64,000 nt of DNA from Ahaetulla prasina (GCF_028640845.1 NC_080541.1:162737502-162801501); one strand, 5' to 3'; positions 24,557 through 38,200 are shown, counted from the first letter of the stretch. A program made the numbers and translations. The notes: generated by a model from the letters alone, not told the origin.

Positions 24557-24872
24557 TGTATTGTTAAAGGGCCACTTTGGTGCGGTAGTTCAGGTGCTAA
24601 CTAAGAGTGAGGAAACCTTAACTCAGGGCTGTCAAACTCGCGACCCATGGGCTGTACTTGCTGGCCATGCCCATGCCCATTTTAGTGAAGGGGAAAAAAG
24701 TCACCATACGTCACGTGACGCTGCCGGACCAGCCTTAACTGGACCAGCCTTTCTCTCTCAGTCCTAGGAAGGAGATAATGGCCAACCACTTCTGAAAATG
24801 TTATCCTAAAAATTGCATGGATCTATCCAGGTCCCCAGGAGTCAAGCTTGACTCAAAGGACTGTAACAAAAA
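24557..24872 (+). mobile_element. SINE remnant interrupted by a hAT element
   Basis: A tRNA-like head (GGTGCGGTAGTTCAGGTGC, near 24578) and a body/tail segment (ACCACTTCTGAAAATG and CAGGAGTCAAGCTTGACTC) flank a short hAT insertion. Head and tail join directly if the insertion and one target copy are removed. It lies just upstream of a Frizzled-domain exon. Confidence 0.6.
24624..24732. mobile_element. Short hAT element with perfect TSD
   Basis: A 109-bp element starting CAGGGCTGTCAAACTCG and ending ACCAG, flanked by the perfect octamer CCTTAACT (24616-24623, 24733-24740). It is inserted within a SINE. Confidence 0.75.
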
Positions 24873-26890
24873 CAGTACTATTATTTCTAGAATTGTTCAC
24901 AAAAAAATCAATAAATATTAAATGGAGAGCTTTCCAAATTGCCAATTGTTAATATTTTCTCAGCTCTAAATCATTCTGAATTGCTGTAGAAGCTGAAAAC
25001 CATCACGGTCTTAAAAACCTCATGAATATCGATATGGTTATATAAAGTGACTGTAGCAAAGCATTAACTTTATGATGCATCCTCCATTGTAACCATATTC
25101 CATTTTGTCCAACCGATCTTTTTTTAGATATTGTACTAAATCAAGTTAAGTAGTTAAGTAGCTCCAGTGTTTTGAGAGCCATGATGGATAACTGAGCCGA
25201 GCTAGAGTTGCAGTGGCAAAGTTGTAGGCAAGGTTTACAGCATTCCTACACAATGCTACTCAGCTTTATTTGATCTTACCCAATGGTGTTTTGCAATGAA
25301 GAATGTGACAGCGAAAGTTTTACAGCTGGGTACGACTTATGCAATGTAAATAAAAACTGATACTTGAAACTGGAATGAGCTACAGTTGCTTTAAAAGGAG
25401 AGGTTATCAGGATAAATCTTGGATTACTATACATTTAACTATTTGGCTTATGCGGTGAACCTATAAAGGAGACTTAAACATGGAACTCTGGCAATGATGA
25501 AAAGTTACATTTCCCTCCTTTTTATATACTAAGAGGGACCAGCGCTAACACAATCCAAAGCCTATTAATCAGTGCAGTGTCACTTTTATTATCCAGCAGT
25601 AGGAGTAATGATTTTCCTACTGCCAATGTAATGCCATAAATTGGTGAGGGTGTCATCACAATCTGTACATGGACCAAAAATGCTTTTGGTTTTCTCCAGT
25701 AATAGATCATGGTTGTTTTTATATGGGCTGATACACTGACTAAGAAATAAAGTCCAGTTTATTTTTTTCCAATAAATCATTAAGATGCACACATTCTCAT
25801 TTCTAGGTTATCTATTCAAATGTTTAAACTTTTGGTCTTGGAAATAACAACAATACTTTCTCACAATAATACCAAGACACTCCCACTAACACTGACAGGG
25901 CAAGCCACTAGAATATAAATTGAGAGCAATATCCCCACTCACCAACTAGAACTGATGACATTACCTAATTTGCTAATGAAAAGTCTGCAAGAAAACCACC
26001 AAGCTCGGAGAGAACTAAGCACTCCGCCTAACAATACTACTACTTTATTTTGACCATAATATTTTAGCCTTGGGAAAATCCCATTACATGGAATTATATT
26101 AATTCAATAATATTGTATTAATAGTAATAACGTGGCTATTAAATAGTAATACAATTGTGTTCTATTAATTATTATATAACTATTAACTTGCACCTAGAAA
26201 CTGAATCCCCTGAGACAAGAAAGTTGGTTACAATGAAATCTGATTGATATCAATATCCCCAGCATTCTGATCATCGAGTCCTTCAAGACTGATTGGTCAA
26301 TTTTCACAATCTTTCTTACTGCTTGGAAATAAATATCCAATTAGAAGAAAATACTGCTAGTTAGAAACCACTAAGTTTTTCAAAATATTAATATATCATG
26401 TACCTTCCCACTTCTAGGATAGATGTCAGAATGATAGTTGAATCTTTATTTCTACTAAATGCTAGCTGGGCTCATTTTATATTTATGGCATTGGCAAGGG
26501 AAGAAAGTGATGTCACATGCACCCAAATATTATTGTATAAATTATGAATTGTGAAATGCCTAATATAATTGTGGCTTGTATTGGAAGGTTATGACTGTGC
26601 TAAACTATTACTTCGCTATAAAATGTTCTATGTTTCCTACCCACTAATAGGTGCCCATTCCTAATCCCAATGACACTAAAATGACAAATTGTAGTGTGAT
26701 GTCACAGCACAGACTCCAGCCTTTCATTCTTGCCCTGTGACTTTGCATGAAAATATCTAAGGAGAAGAGTCTGGATCCCAATGTACATTTGGTACTTGCT
26801 CTTCCCATGAATGCTTATGAACCTATCCATCTTCAGCAACTGAAAACTTAGGCAGCCCCTGAGTTTACTTAAAATTAGACGTGATCTGTA

Positions 26891-27266
26891 TAGGTAGTCC
26901 TAGACTTACGACCACAATTGAGCCCACGATTACTGTTGCTAAGCGAGACAGTTGTCAAGTGAATTTTGCCCCATTTTACGACCTTTTTGACACAGTTGTT
27001 AAATGAATCACTGCAGTTGTTAAGTTAGTAACATGGTTGTTAAATGAATCTGGCTTCCCTATTGTCTTTGCTTGTCAGGAGGTTGCAAAAATGGACCCAG
27101 GACATGGCAACTGTCATGAATATGAACCAGTCGTCAACCAACCTAATTTTGATCATGTGACCATAAAGATGCTGTAATATATGAAAAACGGTCATGTCAT
27201 TTTTTTCAGTGCCATTGTGACTACAAATATTCACTAAATGAATGATTGTAAGTTGAGGACTACCTG
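26891..27266. mobile_element. TA-flanked MITE, best-preserved copy
   Basis: Ends TAGGTAGTCCTAGACTTAC and GTAAGTTGAGGACTACCTG are inverted repeats. TA flanks both sides (26889-26890, 27267-27268). Inside are the family words CACAATTGAGCCC and GTTGCTAAGCGAGACAG. TA target sites and a CAGG start suggest a Tc1/mariner, Tigger-like origin. Confidence 0.85.
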
Positions 27267-27417
27267 TATTACATGGTATATCTAAATTAACACAGACAAT
27301 TCCATATGAACAAACTCAGACTGATTAAAACCCAGTTCTAATTTAGTGATATGTATGGTATATTAACACAACTGACAATGTTACGTTTCAATACAAGTTA
27401 GGTTTTTTCCACCTAAG

Positions 27418-27999
27418 ATGGCGCCGACGAAGGCTGCCTCGGTGAAATGCTCTCTAATTGTTTCTTTATTTCTAATTGTTCTCTGTGACTCACTACGGAT
27501 TTCCTACTCACGAGACCATCTGCTAAAAATTAAGGAACATTTCTTTAAGGAGCAGCTTTCTTTAATCTCACCCCCGCCTGTCTTTACAAACACGGAGGAG
27601 ATTCTAACACAGGAGGAGGCAATTCCCACGGAGCCATGGATTACTAAAAAAACCAAACGACGGAAACGAAGGAAACGAGGTAAAAGATCTGGGATCTTAA
27701 TCAAGCTAAGAACTCGCACTAAAACTCCTCTGCCTTCAATTTTCCTAACAAATATACGCTCACTTGCAAATAAGATGGATGAAATACTCCTCTTAAACAA
27801 ATACTATTCTGATTTTCGCAATTCAGCAGTCCTATGCTTCTCTGAAACCTGGTTAAATGAATCAATTGAAAATAGCAGCCTGAACATTCCAGGATTTCAA
27901 ATTGAACGATCAGACAGGATTCCAGAAACATCTGGTAAAAGAAAGGAGGAGGCTTATGCCTATATATTAATTCAACCTGGTGTCAAGATTTTAACATAA
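27418..27999 (+). pseudogene. LINE ORF2 N-terminal part (endonuclease start)
   Basis: A 193-residue open frame at the 5' end of the LINE. Residues 1-30 include a hydrophobic stretch; residues about 80-92 are almost all Lys or Arg; from about residue 105 the AP-endonuclease begins. It ends by frameshift or stop where the endonuclease should continue, so the protein is broken. The context ATGGCGCC at the start is typical of a LINE 5' end that survived truncation. Confidence 0.75.
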
Positions 28000-28977
28000 T
28001 TTACAAATTCTGTGACAACAATTTAGAGACTCTAATTATCAACTGCAAACCTTACTATTCGCCTCGTGAATTTTCCTCATTTCTTCTAATTGCTGTTTAT
28101 GTCCCACCACAAGCCTGTGTAAACGAGGCATTACGAACTCTAGCTGACCAAATCATGGAGGCTGAAGCCAAACACCCTGATTCACTGGCCATTGTTTTGG
28201 GAGATCTAAACAAGGCAAACTTAAGGAAAGAACTACCAAAATACTTTCAGCATGTCAATTGTCCCACCAGAGGCAAGAATACTCTAGACCACTGCTACAC
28301 AACACTAAAAGATGCCTATCGGTCTTTACCACGTGCAGCTGTAGGACACTCTGATCATTGCATGATTCACCTTGTACCTGCTTACAGGCAAAGACTTAAA
28401 GCCATAAAACCAATAATTAAATCAGTGAAAACCTGGACGGAGGAATCAGAATTAAAGCTACAGGCATGTTTTGACTGCACTGATTGGAATATTTTAAAGA
28501 TACCTCTGCAGACCTGGATGAACTCACAGATACTGTAACATCATATGTCAGCTTCTGTGAAGACCTATGTGTACCTACAAGGAACTTGCGAATACACAGT
28601 AATAACAAACCTTGGTTTACACCTAAACTTAAGCAGCTACGACATTCCAAAGAGGAAGCCTACAGAAAAGGTGATAAAATGCTGTACAATCAGGCCAGAA
28701 ATGCACTAACAAGGGAGATAAGAGCAGCAAAAAGAAGCTACTCTGAAAAGCTAAAGAATCAATTTTCAGCAAATGAACCAGCAAACATGTGGAAAACTCT
28801 TAAAATATCACCGGCTATGGCAAACCTCCTTCCCAGGCTGAAGGTAATCAACAACTGGCAGATGACCTGAATGAGTTTTACTGCAGGTTTGAAAGGAAAC
28901 TACAGCCACCTATCTCCACAAACCCCATCTCAGACACACCAACAACAGCCAAGCCTCCTACAACTGACCCCATTTCA

Positions 28978-29902
28978 TTGGGTTCACAACCCCTAGTGAT
29001 CACAGAAAAGGAAGTGCAGGACCTATTTCACAGACAAAAGCCAGGAAAAGCTCCAGGCCCAGACAAGATAACTCCTTCTTGCTTAAAAGTCTGTGCTGAC
29101 CAATTGGCCCCCATCTTCACCCATATTTTCAATAAATCACTAGAGATGTGCTATGTTCCTTCTTGCTTCAAACGCTCTACCATCATCCCAGTGCCGTAGA
29201 GGCCCACCATCAAGGAACTGAATGACTACAGACCAGTTGCTCTAACATCTGTAGTCATGAAAACCTTTGAAAGGCTAGTGCTTTCCTACCTGAAAACCAT
29301 CACGAATCCGCTTTTAGACCCCTTGCAATTTGCATACCGAGCAAATAGATCAACAGATGATGCTGTTAATATGGCTCTGCACTACATCCTACAACATCTT
29401 GAGTCTCCAAAGACCTATGCAAGGGTCCTTTTTGTAGACTTTAGTTCAGCATTCAATACCATCATTCCAGACATTCTTCTAACTAAGCTAAACCAGCTAC
29501 AGGTACCGGAACAGACTTGTAAGTGGATCACAAGCTTCCTAACAAACAGGAAGCAGCAGGTGAAGCTAAGCAAGATCACATCAAATACCTGTACAATTAG
29601 CACAGGGCCCCCCCAAGGCTGTGTGCTCTCCCCACTTCTCTTCTCTGTATACCAATGACTGCATCTCCAATGATCCATTTGTTAAGCTACTGAAGTTCGC
29701 AGATGACACAACAGTGATTGGTCTCATTCGAGACAATGACGAATCCGCATATAGACGAGAGGTCGAACGACTAGCCTTGTGGTGCAACCAAAACAATCTG
29801 GAACTGAACACACTCAAAACCGTAGAAATGGTGGTAGACTTTAGGAAAACCCTTCCATACTTCCACCTCTCACAATACTTGACAACACAGTATCAACAGT
29901 AG
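28978..29902 (+). pseudogene. LINE reverse transcriptase region, broken
   Basis: Three adjacent open pieces encode most reverse transcriptase motifs: KPGKAPGPDKI, NDYRPVALTS, the acidic VDFSSAFNTI, GPPQGCVLSPLLFS and FADDTTV. A TAG at 29197-29199 and a one-base frameshift near 29655 separate them. Catalytic aspartates are retained, so damage is by stops and shifts rather than active-site loss. The C-terminal region continues in 30076-30369. Confidence 0.8.
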
Positions 29903-30625
29903 AAACCTTCAAATTTCTGGGTTCTATCATATCGCAAGATCTCAAATGGACAGCTAACATCAAAACATCATTAAAAAGGACAACAAAGAATGTTCTTTCT
30001 GCGCCAACTCAGTAAGCTCAAACTGCCCAAGGAGCTGCTGATCCAATTCTACAGAGGAATTATTGAGTCTGTCATTTGCACCTCTATAACTGTCTGGTTC
30101 GGTTCTGCAACCCAACAAGAAAACACAGACTTCAGAGGATAATTAGAACTGCAGAAAAAATAATTGCTACCAACTTGCCTTCCATTGAGGACCTGTATAC
30201 TGCACGAATCAAGAAGAGAGCCGTGAAAATATTTGCAGATCCCTCGCATCCTGGACATAAACTGTTTCAACTCCTACCCTCAAAACGACGCTATAGAGCA
30301 CTGCACACCAGAACAACTAGACGCAAGAAGAGTTTTTTCCCGAAGGCCATCACTCTGCTAAACAAATAATTCCCTCAACACTGTCAGACTATTTACTGAA
30401 TCTGCACTACTATTAATCGTTTCATAGTTCCCATCACCAATCTCTTTCCACTTATGACTGTATGACTATAACTTGTTGCTGGCAATCCTTATGATTTATA
30501 TCGATATATTGATCATCAATTGTGTTGTAAATGTTGTACCTTGATGAACGTATCTTTTCTTTTATGTCCCCTGAGAGCATATGCACCAAGACAAATTCCT
30601 TGTGTGTCCAATCACACTTGGCCAA

Positions 30626-30660
30626 TAAAATTCTATTCTATTCTATTCTATTCTATTCTA
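30626..30660. repeat. (ATTCT)n array at the LINE 3' end
   Basis: About six ATTCT units directly follow the LINE terminal sequence AATAAAATTCT, so the array arises from the element's own 3' tail. Confidence 0.9.
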
Positions 30661-31379
30661 TAACTGAGCAGATTTATTCCAAGTTAGAATCTTTAAATGC
30701 TTAGTTCAGAATCCTAACATTTCTAATGGGGCTCTTTCAGAATAAGGATTTGAGCACAGAGGTCTAATTATGATGACAATTCAGCATTGCAAGTCATTTT
30801 AGTGTGTCTATTATATCTAAAATTGGCGTAAGAAAGGAAATACACTCTGCTATTGAAAACGAGGTAGACTGAAAGACTGTGTGAACCAATTAAAAATGCA
30901 TAGACTCTATAATTTGGTAATCAAAGTGTCTCATGTATAACCTCATTATCTTTGACAAGTTTAAAACCATATCATTCTTTACAGACAATTAAAAGCTTGC
31001 ATAAGAACTTCACTTCTGCATGCACCATCCAAGTTTATTGTATGCCTGTAAAGTCTATGGTTTGGCGCCAGTTCTCAAAAAGCAGAAGATGGTGTTCCAT
31101 ATATATCAGATAATTTGTGTTCTAGATATTTACAGAGGAAATGTTAACTGTCCTAATCTAAATGCTATGCTAATGAACAATTCTGGAAAGTATGTCCTGA
31201 GCTGGGGCCAAATCTGTCTGAAAGTAATCTATTTACATACTTAACTGCAGTGCATTGCCATAATTACTAAGGCTGTGCAGCGCTTCAGAAATAATTTTTA
31301 TTTCACAATTCAATTGCAGGCCAATATATCACTTTTTGGAATCCCTCAAGAGAGATCTTTTTGCCAGTGTCTGTACTAG

Positions 31380-31640
31380 GGCTCTGGTGGCTCAGACTGC
31401 TAAGACAGTCTGTTATTAACACAGCTGCTTGCAATTACTGCAGGTTCAAGTCCCACCAGGCCCAAGGTTGACTCAGCCTTCCATCCTTTATAAGGTAGGT
31501 AAAATGAGGACCCAGATTGTTGGGGGCAATAAGTTGACTTTGTATATAATATACAAATGGATGAAGACTATTGCTAACATAGTGTAAGCCGCCCTGAGTC
31601 TTCGGAGAAGGGCGGGATATAAATGCAAATTAAAAAAAAA
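31380..31640 (+). mobile_element. tRNA-derived SINE with L2-like tail
   Basis: A tRNA-like head has an A-box TGGCTCAGACTGC and a B box GGTTCAAGTCC (31443-31453). The 3' part has GCCGCCCTGAGTCTTCGG and GAAGGGCGG before an A run. The hexamer TACTAG flanks it (31374-31379, 31641-31646). The tail matches the 3' end of the L2 copy at 51424-51480. Confidence 0.85.
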
Positions 31641-32461
31641 TACTAGTGCTTGTCTGCAACTCTTTAAAACAGTCACATCCTTTCACAGCATTGGCTAGCT
31701 GCTCACTGCTGCTGCCAGGGGACCCAAAGAAAAGATGCGGTTGTTTTAAAGACCTGTAGACAAGGATTACCTACATACATGCTAGAAAGCACTTATTTTT
31801 ACGGAACTGTTTCTAAAACATCGCCCAACTGTAATAATTACTCCCTTTCAAGAAAAGGGAGGGAAAACTGTTGGATCAACAGCAGCTGTGACTACTTATG
31901 AAACAGCATTGATAATACTGCTTGGATCTTTCTTGGCAGCTTTCTTACATAATTTTTCAATATGAACTGAACCTCATATGCTCACAGTTATGAAAAGGAC
32001 AGGAAACTCCTAGAACTTACATTTTGTTTGACAGACTTATTTTAGTTCTTCCTGGAGGATGGCAGAGCCATTCAGACTTAAGATAAAGAAATATACACAA
32101 CTTAAAAGAACAGACAAATAAGATGCTCAGTTATGGCTATTTTAGTGAACCATATCACAAACTCCATCTTACATGTCTGTGGTTGCTACATTTTCACTTG
32201 GAATTTGGCATCTGGTGCAGAAATGGATTTTCAGAGAATCTCAGCTTTTGTTAAAAAGAAAAGGAAGCACAGAAAGCTGAAACCAACATATGAGCAAGAA
32301 AGTGAACCTCAACATTTCGAGATAGCTGGTCTTGATAATTTTGAAAGCATTTGGGATAGAAACAAGAGAAATATCTAAAACACAATGCTAACCTGGACAA
32401 CTGCAGTTACAAAGAACTTTATGGATGACTGAACAAGAACTACACAAATATACATATTGCA

Positions 32462-32600
32462 TTTTGGAGACTTGGACAATTTATTAAAAATATAGAATCT
32501 GTTTCAGTATATCAGTTTAAATTTTTGCTTCTTGGGGACTTGCATGATTTATTAAAAATATAGAATCTGTTTCAGTATATCAGTTTAGATTTTTGTTTCT
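32462..32600. repeat. Two-copy tandem repeat, 68-bp period
   Basis: A block containing TTATTAAAAATATAGAATCT recurs 68 bp later with only a few differences. It is inside the long ROR1 intron. Confidence 0.8.
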
Positions 32601-33360
32601 TTTCAAACTAACATTTTCCTTCTTTGTCCTTCTCACCTAGGCTGGCCAGTTTATCACTTGCTATCTAGGATATATGATACTCCATTGTTGCTAGTAGCAA
32701 CAAGACATGATACAAGCTTTGAGTATCAATTGATTTTAGAGTGACAACTTCTTACAATGCAGCTGGATTTGGTATTACTTATCCGGTAATACCGGATGCT
32801 CCCAGTTAGTTGTCAGCCCAGGAAATCCCAATTAAACTGAAACATGAGAGCACAGAACTTCCTTTCTGGAACCAACCAATGTTTTAGCCCTTAGGTTATT
32901 TTAAAACTCTACTGGATTCCATTTAGTTGACACTTTAGTCTATACCTTTTAAAATGAGTTTCAGTAACAACAATGAAGTGCAACAACTTTGTAGACAAGT
33001 TATAACTTTGCTGACCACCCAAATGGACATCCTTTCATGGTTTTGTTGACATAAATAATATAGGTCTAACCTATCAGAGGTCATCTTTAGTAAAATATTC
33101 TTCTATTTTTACACATGCAAAAACTAGATGTCTCACATATCACAGCAGGAAGTAGCTATTCTCTAGAGACATGCTGCATTTGTATATTCTCTGTTAAGTA
33201 GGCGTTATTACCTTACTTTAAAAAAAAATGACCTTGCACATGTTTTAACTTATGAGGTGGAAAACAGGATTCCTTTTCAGAATTCCATGGGGTGATTTTT
33301 AGAGCTTGTACTAAGTCCCAAAATACCTGCTTGGATTCTATAAAACCCTTATTCAGATAA

Positions 33361-33545
33361 TTCTTTACACCTAAGTTTTTGTTCATGGGGATTTCCTGGA
33401 TACATCAGGTAGTTCTTAATTTCCAGAAGCTTCAAATATTTTTAATCTAGTCTTTAATCACTTGGTATCCTCTAGATATTGGGGATCCCACTTTCTAGGA
33501 GGAATGAATGTTTACCCCCGTTCCCCCCACCTCTCTCTCTCTTCC
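33361..33545. repeat. Unclassified dispersed repeat, inverted match to 54278-54430
   Basis: About 170 bp is the reverse complement of 54278-54430 at high similarity (shared words such as AATTTCCAGAAGCTTC and TCCTAGATATTGGGG variants). Both copies sit beside a pyrimidine/purine (CT or GA) microsatellite. No terminal structure was identified. Confidence 0.65.
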
Positions 33546-34780
33546 TAAGAAACACAATAGCAGAAATCAATCCATATCTGATTCAAAATAATGGGAAACT
33601 GCACACAATGAACAGAGGGAATATAGATTTCCTTGAAGGAAAGGGTATCATCCTGTCAAAAATCTGATCTACTTCATCTATGAACTGTCTCAAAAAGGCA
33701 GACCATAATTCTCTTAGCCTTTCTGTTTTTCTTCAAGCCATCTGGGCTGCTGAGCAGATGCTTTGGGAATCTGAGTATACTAACCTTGTCTCTGACTGGC
33801 TGTTTCTAGACACCTTCCTTGTAAATGTGCAGGCTCATGTTTCCCATTTGATTAAGGTGGAACTTGGACTATACAATTGTTTTCATTTAGATTTAACTGA
33901 GTGACAGGATGTTTTATTTTAACAGTAACCTTATATACTTTTTTTATTTTTTAAGAAAAGTCAAATCATCCTGAATTTTATAAACAAAGGCAGATTTTCC
34001 ACGGCAACCCAGCCTCTGTAAAAGTAAACATACTTTTATCCTTTTACATTTTCTTCTGCTCTAATCCAAAGGAGTCTGGGCTTAAAAGGTGATTTTTCTG
34101 ATAGGAACATCCCATTGGTAGGCCAAACAATCAAATCTCCCACCTTTTAAATATGCAAATATGAATCAGAACTCTGTTAAGAAGGTACAACGGCTGGAGG
34201 CACCTGTAACAAAGTGACAGACCACTTGTGTTGTATGTTGAAAGCTCTGGAGCCAACTTCTAAGAAAGGTAAGATATGCTGAATAATCAGGCTGGGAAAG
34301 ACTTTTGTCTGAGCCTCCTAAGAGGCACTGCCTGTCTGGATAGATATGACTGAGTTAGAACAATATTTGGTCTGACTTGATATAAGAGGGTGCTTGCTGA
34401 TATAAGTATGAAATCAAGCCATACAATTCTATCTATAGAAAAACAAACCAAAAAACAGGGTGAAGAAGCTGTAGTAAATCAACCCTACTCTTCAACATTA
34501 CTTACTAAAGAAAGTGGAAGAATTGTCGAAACACCATGCAGCTGCTTTAAAAATACATTATATAAAATAAGTTCATGAAATATTAAAGAAATGTCTCCCT
34601 TCACTCCACAGTGCAGCCATATGTGCATGATGTAAAATAAAAAACTATAGTTTTGCTGCTGTTTAGGGCAACAAAAATAAATTCTTTCCGACAGACATCA
34701 ATTCAGTAAACTGAAGGTATTCATAGAGTAATAATTGGTTAATTAAAAAAAATATATACCTACTGCCCTCTTTTGTATCT

Positions 34781-35252
34781 CAGTTAGTAGTAAAATTTTC
34801 TAACCGCCCACCGGTTCCACAGTAATGCACCGTGTATTGTCGTCTGCGCATGCCTCTTGCGCATCATGGATTGGGGTTGGGGGCGCGCCGGCTACCAGCT
34901 CTGGTTGTCTGCTACAACTGGGTGGTGTGGGGGGGAGATGCACGAGCTATTCTGAGACGAGGCTGTTTTGTTTGTGGTCATACTGTAGCGCCATTTAGTT
35001 TCCCTCACATAACATGAACTAAACTTATGCGCAGGTGATACAAATAGTATATTTTCAGAAATTTAAATTGTCACGTGGAATTTTATGAAAACCTAATGAA
35101 AATGTTTTTAAATAATGCTATGAATTTTTTTTAAAAAGTCAATTAAATTTTAAAAAAGGAAAGTGCTTCGATATCGGATAAAACCCTTACCGCCCACCAT
35201 GGAAGCTGGAACACCCACTAGTGGGCGGTAGGGACCAGGTTGACTACCACTG
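34781..35252. mobile_element. hAT-like element with ACCGCCCAC ends
   Basis: The left end CAGTTAGTAGTAAAATT continues to TAACCGCCCACCGG; the right end, read in reverse, is CAGTGGTAGTCAACCTGG then CTACCGCCCAC. These are imperfect inverted repeats. No convincing 8-bp target duplication remains. There is no transposase. Confidence 0.65.
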
Positions 35253-38200
35253 GTCTAGACTGTCCCTGGAAAAATTATTACTGGAGATTACAGATATATT
35301 TAAGGAAGCGGTCTCTTTAAGAAAACCTTGTTTTAATAAACTTTGCTATAACATACTTGTACCATTGCACTTTATCATGCCTAAAAGCTTGAGTCTAGGA
35401 CCAGCAAGAAAGCTGGTTTACATCAAGAGAAACTCTTATCGTGGCTTGGTAATAGAAAACATGTATTTTACAAAGGCATTAAAAAAAACCCTACTGTAGC
35501 CTCAGCCAAGTATTATTTCTAAAAATATGTCCGTATGCTATCAAACAATGAAGCTATGTTAAATTTATGAGCAATGTTTTATATGTGAATCAAAACATAT
35601 GCAGCTGTTTCTGTAACACTGTTTCTGTTACTGGACAGTTAGATTTGATATTAGTATGATCAGTAGCAGCCTGCTCTCACAGCAAAGGAATGGGATCTCA
35701 CCAATGTACTAAAATTAATACAAACACAATACCATTTTCAGATGATATTGCTCCTCCACTTTTATACTAGGAAATTTAGTTCAAATCCAGACCAAGCTAA
35801 TTAAGTATAAATGGTTATCTCAGTGTTTATCCATTTTCCATCTTTGGGTCTCTTGTAAGCCTCTACCGAACTTCGGAAGTGTTTTCAATAGCATGATTGG
35901 AAACTGCTCACCTCCACCTCCTCTATTTAAAGCCTTTTGAAATAAGGACATGAACCTGAATATGAACAGTGTTTGAGTAACCTGTCAATCAAAAATGCAA
36001 AGAATTAAAAAAAAATTTTTTTTTGCAAGAGGCTTCGTTGACGAAAAAGGTAGAAATCTGTTTTTTTTCCTTTTCACAATAAAAAAAAAAACATGCTAAT
36101 CACAAAATTGGTAGCTCTGTCCCATTGTGAAGTTGGTGTTTGATGCCTTTTTGTATAGCAGTTGAAAATCTGGTAGGGATTTTTACAGCTGTAGTCCTCC
36201 CATGTTACTACTTTAATGCAGCGAATGCTATGGTACTGTGCATGGCCTGAATTACAAGAATAAATGATGTAACACCTTATCGCCTTTCTTCCACACCCTT
36301 AATGATTTTGTGATGAAGTAATGTAAGCTGCAACTGACCTCTGCAACTACCACTCAAGTTCATAATTTAGGCACAGGCTATAGAAGCGATATTATCTTTA
36401 CCTCTGAAAGTCCTTTCTAAGTGTCCTATGGTTTATGGCAGCAGTGAAATGCAGTTCAGGTCACCAGAGATTTATCCCCCTTTTTAATGTTTTTACTAGA
36501 CTGAATAAACACATTCCCAAGGATTGAGGCCACTGGCTACTCCAAAGATCGGCAAAGCACAAGGTAAACTTGTTTAAGTTGAAGTCTGCAAGATTGACAC
36601 TTCTTTACAACAATGGGTAGCTTTGTTAGCTTTAAATGGAAATGGTCTGGGCCCCATAGCTTACAATGTGCCCTCTTCCGCTGAATGCAATAAAAGTTTC
36701 TGGTCTTACTGGTTGCATATTGAGTTTCAAGCCATCTTCATCACAAGGGATTTTTTTATATATATATGTAAAATGTTCACATTATACTAAAAAGTCACCC
36801 TGCACAAAGACAGAAAGCTTTTGTTCTCTAGGAACTATTGTTTTTGGTTTCTGGTAGCCAGTGTAGAAAATATACATAAAGCATTTCTCTATGGGGAAAT
36901 CAATGTCCTATTATTTGGGTTTGGGAAAGTATATGGTTTCATCGAATTCTTGATATTAAATCAGAATACCGAGAGCTAATATGAAGTTTTGTTCAAATTT
37001 GCCAGAATGGGAACTGAATCCTAAAAACACTTTAGATGACGTCTTGCAATATAAATTGACATCTTCTTTTATACCTACTGTCTTTTCTTGGCAGAATAGG
37101 AAGAACAACTAACTTCCTAGCTAGAAGGCATCTGATTACAGTTTCACAGAATTATGAAGGGACCATTTAGGCAATGACTCCAATCCCTTGCTCAGTGCAC
37201 AATCAATCAAAATTAAATCTTTCCTGACAGATAGATATCTACCTCTGCTTGTACACAGCCAGCAAGAAATATGTAACTGCCTTCAGGAATGGATTCTGCT
37301 GTCAAAACTACTTTTACTACTAGGAACATTTTTGTAACATTCCATCAAAATCTACCTCTGTGCCACTTAAGTCTGTTATACCACATCCTAACCTTGGAAC
37401 TAATGGGTGGGGGGAGTCTTTCTTCTGTGTGACATCCTCCCAGATTCTTTCAGTCTTATTGTATTTTCTGCAACCTATCTTCTTTTCTCAAAGTAATACA
37501 TTCCTTCAAACTTCCTTTAGAAATTTAATTTCTAAATTTCTAAATTTATTTAAATTAGAAACTAAATTTAGAAATTGAGTTTCTAATGCCGAAACTATTC
37601 TCTCCCTAATGCAAGTGCCAATGTCTTATTTGACATCTTACTTAAGGTGCAGGTCTAACTAATTAATGAAGGTCGAATTATTGCTTCTTGCAATTTAGAA
37701 ACCTTATTAGTATTGATACAGTCCAAGCAATGATCAGTTAAATTTGTTTGTAAAAAAATCATGCAGGACTTGCTTCATAATTGGGGGCATAAAAAAATGA
37801 GCAGAGATTTGATTGTACCACTACAGCCACCATATTGAGTTTTTTGACCACACCCTTGGGAGACCTTTGACTGCCAAGCTAGATCTTGTTGTTACTTGTA
37901 TATTTGATCTAAATCCCAAACTAACGATTATAATGCATTTACTTTGGTATTCAAGTTCAGCCTGAATCAGGTTCCCATCAATTTGGAACATCACCAAATG
38001 ATTGGGAGATTCCTCCAAAAAATTCTAACCCAAATCTAGATCTTCTTGAAGAGTTATTGGTTTAGACTTTGGCAGGACACATAACTTCTCCAACTGCAGT
38101 ATGTTAAGTGAGGGATATTCATTGATAATCTCTTCCAAGGTAAAGTTTATTAGGTCCCAAAAGGCTGGCTACTTGCTTGGAAAATGCTCAACATTCAATC

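Larger units (their letters stand above)
27409..30660 (+). mobile_element. Rex1/CR1-type non-LTR retrotransposon, nearly full length, defective
   Basis: A 3.2-kb Jockey-superfamily LINE on the plus strand. The first open part (27418-27999) has a hydrophobic N-terminus, a very basic patch (KRRKRRKRGKR) and the start of an AP-endonuclease domain (TNIRSLANKMDEI, CFSETWL). The endonuclease continues with GDLN (near 28200) and GHSDHCM (near 28348). Reverse transcriptase follows: DYRPVALTS, the motif A VDFSSAFNTI (near 29440), PPQGCVLSPLLFS (near 29612) and the active-site FADD (near 29698). Stops or frameshifts lie near 27999, 28500, 28870, 29199, 29655 and 29900. The 3' end has CCAATAAAATT followed by an ATTCT array. 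Family placement between Rex1, L2 and CR1 is uncertain without alignment. Confidence 0.88.

Noticed and set aside
30626..30660. Short direct repeats as a possible CRISPR-like array
   Set aside because: It is a pentanucleotide microsatellite at a LINE 3' end, without spacers.
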